The notes under the pieces are model-generated. The model did no database searches and was not told the DNA's origin. It was given only the letters and a program-made list of their open reading frames with translations. The translations under genes were made by a program, and so were the position numbers. Below, piece by piece: positions 55,700 to 63,990 of a stretch of DNA of 64,000 bases (position 1 is the first letter of the stretch; the number at the start of each line of letters is the position of its first letter). The stretch spans positions 119,899-183,898 of the forward strand of contig NZ_LN611422.1 of the NCBI RefSeq assembly GCF_000821245.2, written 5' to 3'. Source of the stretch: Virgibacillus senegalensis (lineage in GTDB: Bacteria; Bacillota; Bacilli; Bacillales; Amphibacillaceae).

Positions 55700-55830
55700 A
55701 TGTGAGACTCCAGTGGGAAAGGAACAGTCTGAAGACCCCGCAACTGGCGCTTTTTGCCAGAGAGGAGGCTGAAGCGTTCCCCACGGAAAGCGAGTGTTTT
55801 TCCGCAGCATCGGACTATCCCGCATCTTGA
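55700..55830 (+). repeat. Bacillaceae intergenic hairpin repeat
   Basis: GTGAGACTCCAGTGGGAAAGG ... GAAGACCCCGCAACTGGCGC ... GAGGAGGCTGAAGCGTTCC then CCACGGAAAGCGAG. The order of blocks follows the structured repeat common between Bacillaceae genes. Open frames across it are not genes. Nothing else is seen in 55580-55930. Confidence 0.65.
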
Positions 55831-55931
55831 TACGAGTGGAGATATCCACATAAACTGAATGTCTTACTATGTCTCAATAAAATGAGTGCAAACTAGACAA
55901 CAATGTCTGAGAAAAGAGCCTAAATAAAAGA

Positions 55932-55980
55932 GCCGGACGAGTATTCGAATGCTTAAGTTTTCGAATCATCGTTCGGTTTT
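55932..55980. repeat. TTCGAA-type hairpin, third copy
   Basis: GCCGGACGAGTATTCGAA pairs with TTCGAATCATCGTTCGGTT around a short loop. Same family as 381-424 and 9012-9057. Confidence 0.65.
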
Positions 55981-56098
55981 GCTTTGGCTTTTTGTTCCGG
56001 TCTTGTTTCCATGTGAACGTTTTATGAAAGCTTGCCAGGTGATATTACGAAATGATGAAGACCAGCTATAATGAGGTTATACCAAGGAGGAGAGAAAC

Positions 56099-56569
56099 GT
56101 GAAGAAAATCGTTATTTATTTTGGAATTCTAATTGTGGCGATTTTGTTAGTAGCTTGCGGCAGCCAGGAAGCAAAAGAGAAGGAACAACTTGCGCCTAAC
56201 CATGAATTGACCGCAGGGACAAATCAACTCCCGCAATTCCTGAATGAGGCCTCGGAAGGCTTGCAAATGGTATACCAGTCTGCTGCCGAACATCAAGAAC
56301 TGCTTGAACAAATACCATGCTACTGCGGATGTGGTGACGAACAGGTAGGGCATAAAGACAATCATGACTGCTTCGTTCACGAAATAAAAGATAATGGGGA
56401 AGTAGTTTGGGATACACATGGGATTGGATGCCAAGTGTGTATCGATACGGCCGTATATTCGATAAATGAATTCGAGAAGGGTGCGGATATTTCGACTATA
56501 CGAAAAACAATAGACGATACGTACCAAGATAACGGTTATCCGGAACCAACACCAACTCCGGAGGTTTAA
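56099..56569 (+). CDS. PCYCGC-motif lipoprotein
   Basis: 156 residues. The signal (YFGILIVAILLVAC) ends in lipobox LVAC at Cys20. The mature domain has IPCYCGCGDEQVGHKDNHDC followed by GIGCQVCIDTA, the full PCYCGC-domain cysteine set, suggesting metal or redox binding outside the membrane. The C-terminus ends in a Pro-Thr-rich tail. GTG start behind AAGGAGGAG. Family function is unknown; a role in copper or haem-copper oxidase handling has only been suggested by such motifs. Confidence 0.88.
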   Translation: MKKIVIYFGILIVAILLVACGSQEAKEKEQLAPNHELTAGTNQLPQFLNEASEGLQMVYQSAAEHQELLEQIPCYCGCGDEQVGHKDNHDCFVHEIKDNGEVVWDTHGIGCQVCIDTAVYSINEFEKGADISTIRKTIDDTYQDNGYPEPTPTPEV

Positions 56570-56598
56570 AAAATACAATAAAATGATGTAATAAAAAT

Positions 56599-56627
56599 GT
56601 CCGGGAGCTACTTCCGGACTTTTTATT
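56599..56627 (+). terminator. Terminator after the PCYCGC gene
   Basis: GTCCGG pairs with CCGGAC around GAGCTACTT, then TTTTTATT. Confidence 0.85.
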
Positions 56628-56806
56628 ATAAGATTAGGAAGCTACGTCATCGAAATCAGGAACCCCGCTTGCGTCGCCTCAGACTGAACTTTTCCGTTAA
56701 ATAAAAGGGGAGACAGTACATGCAGCCCCTTTGTTTCCTTCTTTCCCTACATCATTGAGAATGGCCGCACATATATTGATGTAACACCACCACAAAGGAG
56801 AGATCA

Positions 56807-58222
56807 TTGTTGAAACAAGCGGACCAGAAGTCGCTGGAAAGAGCGATAGATGAAATAACGGAAATCGCCGAAGGATTTGGGCTTGATTTTTATCCAATGC
56901 GTTATGAAATTTGTCCGGCCGAAGTGATTTATACATTTGGTGCATATGGAATGCCGACAAGATTTTCTCATTGGAGCTTCGGCAAACAGTTTCACAAAAT
57001 GAAGCTCCAATATGATCTTGGGCTGAGCAAGATTTACGAACTGGTCATCAATTCAAATCCCTGTTACGCCTTCCTGCTCAACTCTAACAGCTTGATCCAA
57101 AATAAACTGATTGTTGCTCATGTGCTGGCACACTGCGATTTCTTTAAAAATAATATACGTTTCCAAAATACGAACAGAGACATGGTAGAAAGCATGTCGG
57201 CCACAGCAGAGCGAATTGCTGCATACGAGAAAGAGCATGGTCAGGAGGAAGTGGAATCGTTTCTTGATGCCGTCCTTGCCATTCAGGAGCATATTGATCC
57301 AAGGATGATCAAACCAAAGCTCGATTGGGAAAAGGACGATCAGGAAGAAGAGACCCCAACAAAATCCTCCCCATACGATGATTTATGGAAATTAGATGAC
57401 AAGTCTTCAACCATTGATCGTCCGAAGAAAAAGAAAAAGGCTTTTCCTCCAAAGCCGGAAAAGGATTTGCTCTTGTTTATAGAAGAATACAGCCGCACGC
57501 TGGAAGACTGGCAACGAGATATATTAACCATGATGCGGGAAGAGATGCTTTACTTCTGGCCGCAGCTGGAAACGAAAATCATGAACGAAGGTTGGGCATC
57601 CTATTGGCATCAACGTATTCTTCGCGAAATGGACCTGACCAGTGATGAGTCATTGGAATTTGCTAAATTGAACGCAGGTGTCGTTCAGCCTTCCAAAACC
57701 CAAATCAACCCTTACTACTTAGGGGTGAAAATGTTCGAGGACATAGAAGAACGCTTCAACAATCCAAGCGAGGAAATGATCAAATGGGGAGCTGAACCAG
57801 GAAAAGGACGGGAAAAAATATTTGAGGTCAGGGAAATCGAATCGGACATATCGTTCATACGAAACTATATGACAAAGGAATTTGTTCAGCGGGAGGATAT
57901 GTATTTATTCCAAAAACAAGGCCATGAATACAAAATTACCGATAAAAGCTGGGAAGCGGTCAGGGATCAGCTAATCACCATGCGTGTGAATGGCGGTTTT
58001 CCTTATATTACGGTCCAGAATGGAGACTACCTGCGGAACGGAGAGCTTTATTTAAAGCATCACTTCGAAGGAGTAGAATTGGATCTGATTTATTTGGAAC
58101 GGACCCTTCCGTACATTTACGAGCTTTGGGGACGCAACGTCCATCTGGAGACGGTGGTCGAAGATAAGGCAGCATTATTCAGCTATGAAGGAAACAAGGT
58201 ATATAAAAAATACCTCACATAA
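56807..58222 (+). CDS. spoVR: SpoVR-family stage V sporulation protein
   Basis: 471 residues, close to B. subtilis SpoVR along its length. Conserved opening [37 protein letters not shown], then [13 protein letters not shown] and [10 protein letters not shown] (metal-binding-like His/Glu). A Lys/Glu-rich linker lies at about residues 175-220. SpoVR is needed for spore cortex formation, and in many bacteria it is encoded beside prkA/yeaG and yhbH/yeaH. TTG start behind AAAGGAGAG (TTG 56807 or 56810). CATATATT at 56770 weakly recalls a SigE -10. Confidence 0.95.
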   Translation: MLKQADQKSLERAIDEITEIAEGFGLDFYPMRYEICPAEVIYTFGAYGMPTRFSHWSFGKQFHKMKLQYDLGLSKIYELVINSNPCYAFLLNSNSLIQNKLIVAHVLAHCDFFKNNIRFQNTNRDMVESMSATAERIAAYEKEHGQEEVESFLDAVLAIQEHIDPRMIKPKLDWEKDDQEEETPTKSSPYDDLWKLDDKSSTIDRPKKKKKAFPPKPEKDLLLFIEEYSRTLEDWQRDILTMMREEMLYFWPQLETKIMNEGWASYWHQRILREMDLTSDESLEFAKLNAGVVQPSKTQINPYYLGVKMFEDIEERFNNPSEEMIKWGAEPGKGREKIFEVREIESDISFIRNYMTKEFVQREDMYLFQKQGHEYKITDKSWEAVRDQLITMRVNGGFPYITVQNGDYLRNGELYLKHHFEGVELDLIYLERTLPYIYELWGRNVHLETVVEDKAALFSYEGNKVYKKYLT

Positions 58223-58225
58223 AGA

Positions 58226-58252
58226 AAAGGCAGACCATGGTCTGCCTTTTTT
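58226..58252. terminator. Shared terminator between spoVR and azoR
   Basis: AAAGGCAGACC pairs with GGTCTGCCTTT; T-runs on both strands. Confidence 0.9.
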
Positions 58253-58262
58253 GCCTAGATAG

Positions 58263-58898
58263 TTAGAAAGTGCGTGCCAATTCTTTTGCGCGGGCAATGC
58301 CGTCTGCTTTGATTTCTTCTGCTTTGTCAGGCATTGCTGCATGGCCTTCGATAAACAATCCTTCAAAGGAAGGAACGCCAAAGAAATTCATGATAATACT
58401 GAGGTAGCGATGTCCCATTTCCAGTTCTGCCGCAGGTCCTTCTGAATAAATACCGCCGCGCGCCTGGATGTGGAGAGCCTTTTTATCCGTCAAAAGACCA
58501 ACCGGTCCTTCTTCTGTATATTTAAATGCTTTCCCCGCTACGGCTACGGAATCGATGTATGCTTTCATCAATGGAGGAAAAGAGAAGTTCCAAAACGGTG
58601 TGACGAAAATGTATTTGTCTGCCTTGATGAACTGTTCACTTAACTCCGATAGACGGCCGACCTTATCCTGTTCCTCTTTGGAAAGCTCTTCGAATCCTTT
58701 TCCAGACTGAAGCTTTCCCCACCCTTGAAAAACATCGGCATCGATATAAGGGATGTTCTCTTTATATAAATCGATTGGGACGATTTCATCTTGCGGATTT
58801 TCCTGCTTATAGGTTTCCATGAATGCCTGTGCGGCAGCCATACTGAACGATTGTGTTTCATCGTGTGGATGGGCTGTGATGTATAGTACTTGGGCCAT
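58263..58898 (-). CDS. azoR: FMN-dependent NADH:quinone oxidoreductase/azoreductase
   Basis: 211 residues, the usual AzoR length. Flavodoxin-like fold with the N-terminal phosphate-binding [35 protein letters not shown] at the FMN ring site, and the later RGGIYSEGP loop. It reduces quinones and azo compounds with two electrons, protecting against electrophile stress. ATG 58898 has AAGGTGAG upstream and matches homolog starts; the frame to 58955 is untranslated leader. Palindromes upstream suggest MarR-type control. Confidence 0.93.
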   Translation of the reverse strand: MAQVLYITAHPHDETQSFSMAAAQAFMETYKQENPQDEIVPIDLYKENIPYIDADVFQGWGKLQSGKGFEELSKEEQDKVGRLSELSEQFIKADKYIFVTPFWNFSFPPLMKAYIDSVAVAGKAFKYTEEGPVGLLTDKKALHIQARGGIYSEGPAAELEMGHRYLSIIMNFFGVPSFEGLFIEGHAAMPDKAEEIKADGIARAKELARTF

Positions 58899-58966
58899 TA
58901 AACTCACCTTTCTGTTTTTGATACAATTAGTTTGTAAATAAAAATGGAAAAACATACGTTATCCAT

Positions 58967-59000
58967 TACTTTGAATTAAAGATATTCAATTCAAGGTATC
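58967..59000. promoter_or_regulatory. Overlapping palindromes upstream of azoR
   Basis: TACTTTGAATTAAAGATA and TATTCAATTCAAGGTATC are two overlapping imperfect palindromes. They resemble operators of MarR-type quinone sensors such as MhqR (ATCTCGAATTCGAGAT). Inferred repressor sites for azoR. Confidence 0.4.
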
Positions 59001-59029
59001 ATAGTAAAACATGAGCCGGGCCACTGTCA

Positions 59030-59067
59030 ATAAAAAAGGACTAGCCGTTTTTTCGGTTAGTCCTTCG
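59030..59067 (-). terminator. Terminator after the 45-aa protein gene
   Basis: On the minus strand AAGGACTAACCG pairs with CGGCTAGTCCTT, followed by a T-run. Confidence 0.8.
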
Positions 59068-59074
59068 AGGTTGT

Positions 59075-59212
59075 TTAGTTTGGTATATACGGATTTCCGC
59101 TAATATTCTTTCTTGCTTCAGCAGATATCTGAATAGGCTGAGTTGCTGTCGATTTCTCTGGCATGATCGGCGGCTTTCCGCTTCCATCATAGTGTAAAGG
59201 CTTTTGTCCCAT
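59075..59212 (-). CDS. Small soluble protein, 45 aa
   Basis: ATG 59212 lies seven bases after a perfect AAAGGAGG, and a terminator follows the stop. The sequence is polar and Pro/Gly-rich (begins MGQKPLHYDGSGKPPIMPEK; ends in ISGNPYIPN) with no hydrophobic segment. Ribosome site, coding frame and terminator together make it a credible gene although it is short. No family is recognised. Confidence 0.6.
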   Translation of the reverse strand: MGQKPLHYDGSGKPPIMPEKSTATQPIQISAEARKNISGNPYIPN

Positions 59213-59357
59213 TAAAAAAACCTCCTTTTATAGATCTATTATATCAGAAAACGATTACATTCATCCTGATTTTTATTTTTTTTTGCACTATTCCAGAGGA
59301 AGGCTATACCCTTTTAATTTACTGGTACAGGTGTGATAAACTGAGGAGGAAGAAAGG

Positions 59358-59435
59358 ATGTCGAAAAAGCGTAGTAAAAAAGATTTAGGTACTAAATGTT
59401 TGAAAGGGGGTAGTGAAAATGTCCAAACAGGATGA
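59358..59435 (+). CDS. Possible 25-aa basic leader ORF
   Basis: ATG 59358 follows GAGGAGGA at good spacing. It encodes a short Lys/Ser-rich peptide (begins MSKKRSKKDLGTKC) and ends 17 bases inside the rsbR-like gene in another frame. It may be a translational leader or a small protein in its own right. Confidence 0.35.
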   Translation: MSKKRSKKDLGTKCLKGGSENVQTG

Positions 59436-60273
59436 ATTATTATATCATTTTTTAATGGATCATGCGGATCAGATTACCGATAACTGGCTTCGTACGAGGA
59501 AGGATACAAAAGGCTCCTTGTATTCCCTTTATGCAGATCATCAAACCGAAAACATGCTTCGCGAACAAAATAGGATGACGATAGAGGCAGTAAGCAGCTC
59601 ATTGCTCGCCGATGAAGGAACGATAATTCAGCAGATTGATGTATGGGCTAAAACGATCGGAGAAAGCAGAGTCAATTCAGAAACGCCTATATATGAAGTG
59701 ATCGAAGCGGTCAACAAGGCTGAATATATCTTTATGGAATTTGTCCACCGTTTTATTGAAGAATATGATGAAATCGTAAGCAAGCAGGATATCTTGCAGT
59801 GGAATCACAAAATTAAATCGGCCTTTAATCAAATGGTGACAAAGTTTACCGAGGTTTACTTCCAGATTACCAGGCAGCGTCTTTTCTCACAGCAGGAATT
59901 GATTCATGAATTGAGCACCCCTATCATCCCGGTGTTTGACAACATGGCAATCGTCCCGCTGATAGGAGAATTGGATTCGCATCGTGCCCAAGTTGTTATA
60001 GAAACTATTCCGAAAAAATGTGTGGAAAACCAGGTTGAGCATTTGTTTATCGATCTTTCCGGTATGCCGACAATCGACACGATGATCGCCCAGCAAATTT
60101 ACCAGCTGACCAGTCTGTTGAAATTGCTCGGTATTTCCTCTACCATTTCCGGAATTCGCCCGGAAGTGGCACAGACAGCTGTTCAATTAGGGGTTGATTT
60201 TGAAAGTTCCGGAACATATAGTTCACTGAAACAAGCACTGTTGACCGCTGGATTAACGATAACAGCAGAATAG
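59419..60273 (+). CDS. RsbR-family stressosome protein
   Basis: 284 residues. The N-terminal ~150 residues are a variable non-haem globin-like sensor region; the C-terminal STAS domain starts at PIIPVFDNMAIVPLIGELD. Both positions phosphorylated by RsbT in B. subtilis RsbR are threonine-compatible: IDLSGMPTIDTMIAQQ and GIRPEVAQTAVQLG. The protein should join a stressosome that controls the general stress response. ATG 59419 has AAGGGGG nine bases upstream. No rsbS, rsbT or rsbU is adjacent, so it is a dispersed paralog. Confidence 0.9.
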   Translation: MSKQDELLYHFLMDHADQITDNWLRTRKDTKGSLYSLYADHQTENMLREQNRMTIEAVSSSLLADEGTIIQQIDVWAKTIGESRVNSETPIYEVIEAVNKAEYIFMEFVHRFIEEYDEIVSKQDILQWNHKIKSAFNQMVTKFTEVYFQITRQRLFSQQELIHELSTPIIPVFDNMAIVPLIGELDSHRAQVVIETIPKKCVENQVEHLFIDLSGMPTIDTMIAQQIYQLTSLLKLLGISSTISGIRPEVAQTAVQLGVDFESSGTYSSLKQALLTAGLTITAE

Positions 60274-60278
60274 TTTAC

Positions 60279-60311
60279 TAAAAAAGTTTCCCGGATGGGG
60301 GGCTTTTTTTT
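60279..60311 (+). terminator. Weak terminator after the rsbR-like gene
   Basis: AAGTTTCCC/GGGGGGCTT stem, then eight T. Confidence 0.6.
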
Positions 60312-60388
60312 GTTGGCGGGATTTATAGTTAACAGGATTGGCAGTCGCTGTCATCCTTTTAAGAAGGGGGAGGTCGTACCTGTTTTCT

Positions 60389-60416
60389 TAACATTCAAAT
60401 AATTGTTTGAATGTTA
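60389..60416. promoter_or_regulatory. CadC operator 1
   Basis: Perfect palindrome AACATTCAAA-TAATTG-TTTGAATGTT overlapping the -35 of the cadC promoter. The TCAAAT/TTTGA half sites match known CadC/CzrA-type operators. Confidence 0.75.
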
Positions 60417-60435
60417 TTGGGGTTTTAGATAAAAT
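60407..60435 (+). promoter_or_regulatory. Promoter of cadC-cadA
   Basis: TTGAAT, 17 bases, TAAAAT; flanked by the two operators. Confidence 0.65.
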
Positions 60436-60444
60436 AGAATTATA

Positions 60445-60466
60445 CTCAAATATTCATTTGAATGAG
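60445..60466. promoter_or_regulatory. CadC operator 2
   Basis: CTCAAATATTCATTTGAATGAG just downstream of the expected start site and directly before the cadC ribosome site; imperfect copy of operator 1. Confidence 0.6.
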
Positions 60467-60474
60467 GTGATGCT

Positions 60475-60840
60475 ATGTCGGCAGATCGTTGTGATATTTA
60501 TTGTTATAATGAGGAAACAGTTACTCGTGTGAAAAGTAAAATGGAAAACGAAGATATATCAGAGATAGTGAAGATTTTCAAAGTGATGGCAGATCAAAAC
60601 CGCGCTAAAATTGTATTCGCTTTATCTCAGGAACAAGAGCTGTGTGTTTGTGATGTAGCGAATATCATTGGTACTTCCGTGGCAACTGCATCCCATCATT
60701 TACGGACGCTTCGCAAGATGGGAATCGCAGCCTGTCGTAAAGAAGGAAAGCTTGCGTTTTATTCGTTGACCGATGAATCTATGGTCCAATTACTCGTTCA
60801 ATCCTTTGAACAAAAAGGGGGGTTGCCGGATGGATGCTAA
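60475..60840 (+). CDS. cadC: Cadmium/lead-responsive ArsR-family repressor
   Basis: 121-residue winged-helix repressor. Cysteines at 6 and 10 (CDIYC) and 57 and 59 (ELCVCD) reproduce the four-Cys metal site of S. aureus CadC (7, 11, 58, 60). HTH region VANIIGTSVATASHHLRTLRKMGI. Binding of Cd, Pb or Zn releases the two operators upstream. The stop overlaps the cadA start by 11 bases, so the pair is co-translated. Confidence 0.94.
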   Translation: MSADRCDIYCYNEETVTRVKSKMENEDISEIVKIFKVMADQNRAKIVFALSQEQELCVCDVANIIGTSVATASHHLRTLRKMGIAACRKEGKLAFYSLTDESMVQLLVQSFEQKGGLPDGC

Positions 60841-62953
60841 TCTGGCAAGTGGGGAAGAAAAAAAGGTTTATCGTGTTCAAGGTTTTACCTGAGCTGGCTG
60901 CGCTGGAAAGTTCGAAACGAACGTTAAACACCTGGATGGTGTTTCTGATGCTACCGTGAATTTTGGTGCTGCTAAACTGACCGTGTATGGAAATGCATCT
61001 GATAAACAGTTAGAAGAGGCAGGCGCGTTTGAAAACCTGAAAATTATTCCTGAACATGAACGGATGGACCAGGAACGTCCTTCCATCTGGAAACAGGAAA
61101 CCACTCTACGTGTTTTGCTTGCATTCCTACTCCTGGCTGCTGCTTGGATTGCCGGAAACATGCAACTGGAACATGGATTTATTCCCGTTCTTTTGTATGG
61201 TGCCTCGATCTTAATAGGAGGATATAAGCTCCTGCTCCAAGGATTAAAAAACTTGGCAGCTTTTCAATTCGATATGCGGACGTTAATGACAGTCGCGGTA
61301 ATCGGAGCATCTGCAATCGGAGAGTGGGGAGAGGCTGCAGTTGTTGTCATCCTTTTCGCCGTCAGCGAAGCATTGGAGTCCTATTCGATGGAGAAAGCAA
61401 GAGAATCCATCCGATCATTACTTGATATTGCCCCAAAGCAGGCATTGATCAAACGAGAAGGAAAAGAACAACTAGTCCCTGTGGAGGACATACAAATAAA
61501 GGATGTAATGATGGTAAAGCCCGGGGAAAAAATCGCGATGGATGGGATCGTAATTAAGGGGAGCGCTACCGTAAATCAAGCAGCAATAACCGGGGAGTCG
61601 ATTCCGGTATTAAAAGAAAGCGGCCAAACTGTTTATGCGGGTACCTTGAATGAGGATGGTTTTGTAGAAGTCGAAGTGACAAAGCGAACAGAAGATACGA
61701 CGCTTGCCAAAATCATTCACTTAGTGGAAGAGGCTCAAGCGGAACGGGCTCCATCCCAGGCATTTGTTGACAGATTTGCAGCCTGGTATACTCCCGCTAT
61801 CATTTTGTTTGCCTTGATTTTAGCAATCGTCCCCCCGCTGTTCTTGGGAAATTGGCACGATTGGTTGTATCGAGGACTTGCTGTTCTGGTAGTGGGATGT
61901 CCTTGTGCGTTGATTGTTTCCACTCCTGTTTCAATCGTCACAGCGATCGGAAGCGCTGCCAAGTATGGAGTATTAATCAAAGGCGGCGTTTATTTGGAAA
62001 AAGCTGGAACTATTTCTGCGGTTGCTTTTGATAAAACAGGAACGCTGACAAAGGGGACTCCGGAAGTAACCGATCTAGTGTCTCTTTCCCGGCAAACTGA
62101 AAGGGAGATACTGCTTATCGCGGCCGCTGTGGAACAAAAATCCGGGCATCCTTTAGCAGCTGCCATAACCCGCAAGGCGGACAATGAATTATTAGCATAT
62201 CACGATACTCCTGTGGAAGGCTTTTTGTCTATGACAGGAGAAGGCGTGAAAGCTTTCGTAAATGATACAGAATACTTTTTAGGCAGCCCTAGCTTGTTTT
62301 CGGGGATGATGGACATACAAGAGGACATCTCCAAGCAAATTTTGACGCTGCAGCAGCAAGGGAAGACCGTTTTGGTACTCGGTACAGCTCAAGAAGTGCT
62401 TGGTCTGTTAGCTGTTGCTGATCGAATCAGAGAGTCGAGTAAGGCAGTAATAGGCAAGCTTCATGCCAGAAAATTAGAAACAATCATGTTGACAGGGGAC
62501 AATACAGCAACTGCTAAGGAGATTGCCAAACAGCTGGGAATCAATGAAGTCCGGGCTGAGCTAATGCCTGAAGCAAAATTGGCTTTTATCAAGCATATGC
62601 AAAAAAATCGGGAGATTGCTATGGTCGGCGATGGGATCAATGATGCTCCCGCATTAGCCGCCTCCTCGGTAGGAATCGCTATGGGAGGTGCCGGAACTGA
62701 CACGGCATTAGAGACAGCAGATATTGCGTTGATGGCTGATGATTTGGAAAAACTTCCATTCACCATGAAACTAAGCAGAAAGACGTTACAGATCATTAAA
62801 CAAAATGTTTCCTTTTCTTTGCTGATCAAGCTCGCCGCACTTCTGTTGGTCATTCCCGGTTGGCTGACGCTCTGGTTGGCGATTTTTGCAGATATGGGTG
62901 CCACCTTGATTGTGACGCTTAATGGGCTTCGACTGCTCAAGGTAAAAGAATAA
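60830..62953 (+). CDS. cadA: Heavy-metal P1B-type ATPase CadA, with in-frame TGA at codon 21
   Basis: Membrane pump exporting Cd, Zn or Pb. The frame from ATG 60830 (AAAGGGGGG upstream, inside cadC) gives an HMA domain in which the motif GFTCAGCAG has TGA in place of the first Cys codon. After it the frame is intact for 687 codons: CPC in VVGCPCALIVSTP, DKTGTLTKG, HP in KSGHPLAAA and MVGDGINDAPAL, with eight membrane segments. A protein starting at GTG 60956 (665 residues) would lack the metal-binding end but keep the pump. Either a nonsense mutation, a read error or recoding. Confidence 0.9.
60890..60892 (+). other. In-frame TGA at the HMA metal-binding cysteine codon
   Basis: Reading ACC TGA GCT GGC TGC, where homologs read Thr-Cys-Ala-Gly-Cys. 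A perfect five-pair hairpin GTTCG-AAA-CGAAC lies at 60910-60922, 18-30 bases downstream. Confidence 0.9.
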
Positions 62954-62962
62954 TAATTGGTT

Positions 62963-62995
62963 GGACCTCTGCGAGTGCATGGAGGTCCTCTTTGT
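62963..62995 (+). terminator. Terminator after cadA
   Basis: GGACCTC pairs with GAGGTCC around a 12-base loop, then TCTTTGTTT. Confidence 0.75.
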
Positions 62996-63174
62996 TTGGG
63001 ATTGTTTCAAAAGGGGGGACAATCGCCGTAAAAAAACCAGGTATTGCTGATGTGAAGGATCGTTTTGTAGTGGGGAAAAAATTTTTAGGATTGCAGCTAA
63101 TAGCCATTGTGTTAAACTAATTGAAACACATCTTCGAGTTAACTAAACAGATTTATTCGAAGGGGGAGAGAGGT

Positions 63175-63765
63175 TTGTTTACTTACCAGGTGGACGAAGA
63201 GATTCAATTGAAATTGATGGAATTAAGCGATGCAGAGGAACTGTTTGAGTTGACAAACAGCTCCCGGGATTACCTGCGTGAATTTTTACGATGGGTTGAT
63301 GGAACTACCGCAGCGGAGGATACAAAAGCTTTCATTCAGTCAGGGTTACAACGCTTCGCAGAAAACAAGAGCCTGACAACGGCTATTTTATTCCACGGGG
63401 AAATTGCAGGAGTAATAGGTTTTCACGAAATTAATTGGCACAATAAAAGTGCCTCAATTGGTTATTGGCTTGGTGAAAATCATCAAGGGAAGGGAATCAT
63501 GACCCGGTCCGTAAAAGCATTGGCGAGTTACGGTTTTGACAGGCTTGATTTAAACCGCATCGAAATCAGAGCAGCAGCGGAAAATGGAAAGAGCAGAGCG
63601 ATACCGGAAAAGTTAGGATTTGTCAAAGAAGGACGTATCCGACAAGCAGAGTGGCTGAATGACCGTTTTGTTGATCATGTGATTTACGGCATGCTGGCAT
63701 CAGAATGGCCCTATACATACAATCGAAAACCTGCAGAATCCAAGCCTTCGGACTCCTTCCAATAG
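63175..63765 (+). CDS. RimJ/RimL-type GNAT N-acetyltransferase
   Basis: 196 residues resembling B. subtilis YdaF. Acetyl-CoA loop GENHQGKGIMTRSV, then LNRIEIRAAAENGKSRAIPEKLGFVKEG, the conserved C-terminal block. TTG 63175 gives the family start MFTYQVDEEIQLKLM and has GGGGGAGAG upstream; the frame open to 63121 adds 18 unlikely residues. Probably acetylates a protein N-terminus or small amine. Confidence 0.88.
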   Translation: MFTYQVDEEIQLKLMELSDAEELFELTNSSRDYLREFLRWVDGTTAAEDTKAFIQSGLQRFAENKSLTTAILFHGEIAGVIGFHEINWHNKSASIGYWLGENHQGKGIMTRSVKALASYGFDRLDLNRIEIRAAAENGKSRAIPEKLGFVKEGRIRQAEWLNDRFVDHVIYGMLASEWPYTYNRKPAESKPSDSFQ

Positions 63766-63864
63766 TAGAACAAAAAACTCCGTCTTTGTTACGAGGCCAC
63801 TGAAAAAGTCCTTTCTAATCTAGAAGAGATTTTAAAGTTTGTTGTTGATTCTCACGAATCGCTT

Positions 63865-63990
63865 ATCGGTGGATGCTTGCCGCGGGCACGGCCTCAGCTA
63901 ACTTGGTCAAGAAGATCACTTAACCAAGTGGATCTTCGGCTCGCGCTGTTCCCGCAGGCGTCACCACCGAACGCTCATCGTGGAATCAAC
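63865..63990. repeat. Bacillaceae intergenic hairpin repeat, right edge
   Basis: CCGCGGGCACGGCCTCAGC, ACTTGGTC...CCAAGTGGA inner arms, then CGCGCTGTTCCCGCAGGCG. It forms a large imperfect inverted repeat similar in blocks to 9108-9365. No gene follows before the window ends. Confidence 0.55.

Noticed and set aside
55612..55830. 72-codon frame in the 55.7 kb repeat
   Set aside because: Covers the intergenic repeat and lacks a ribosome site.
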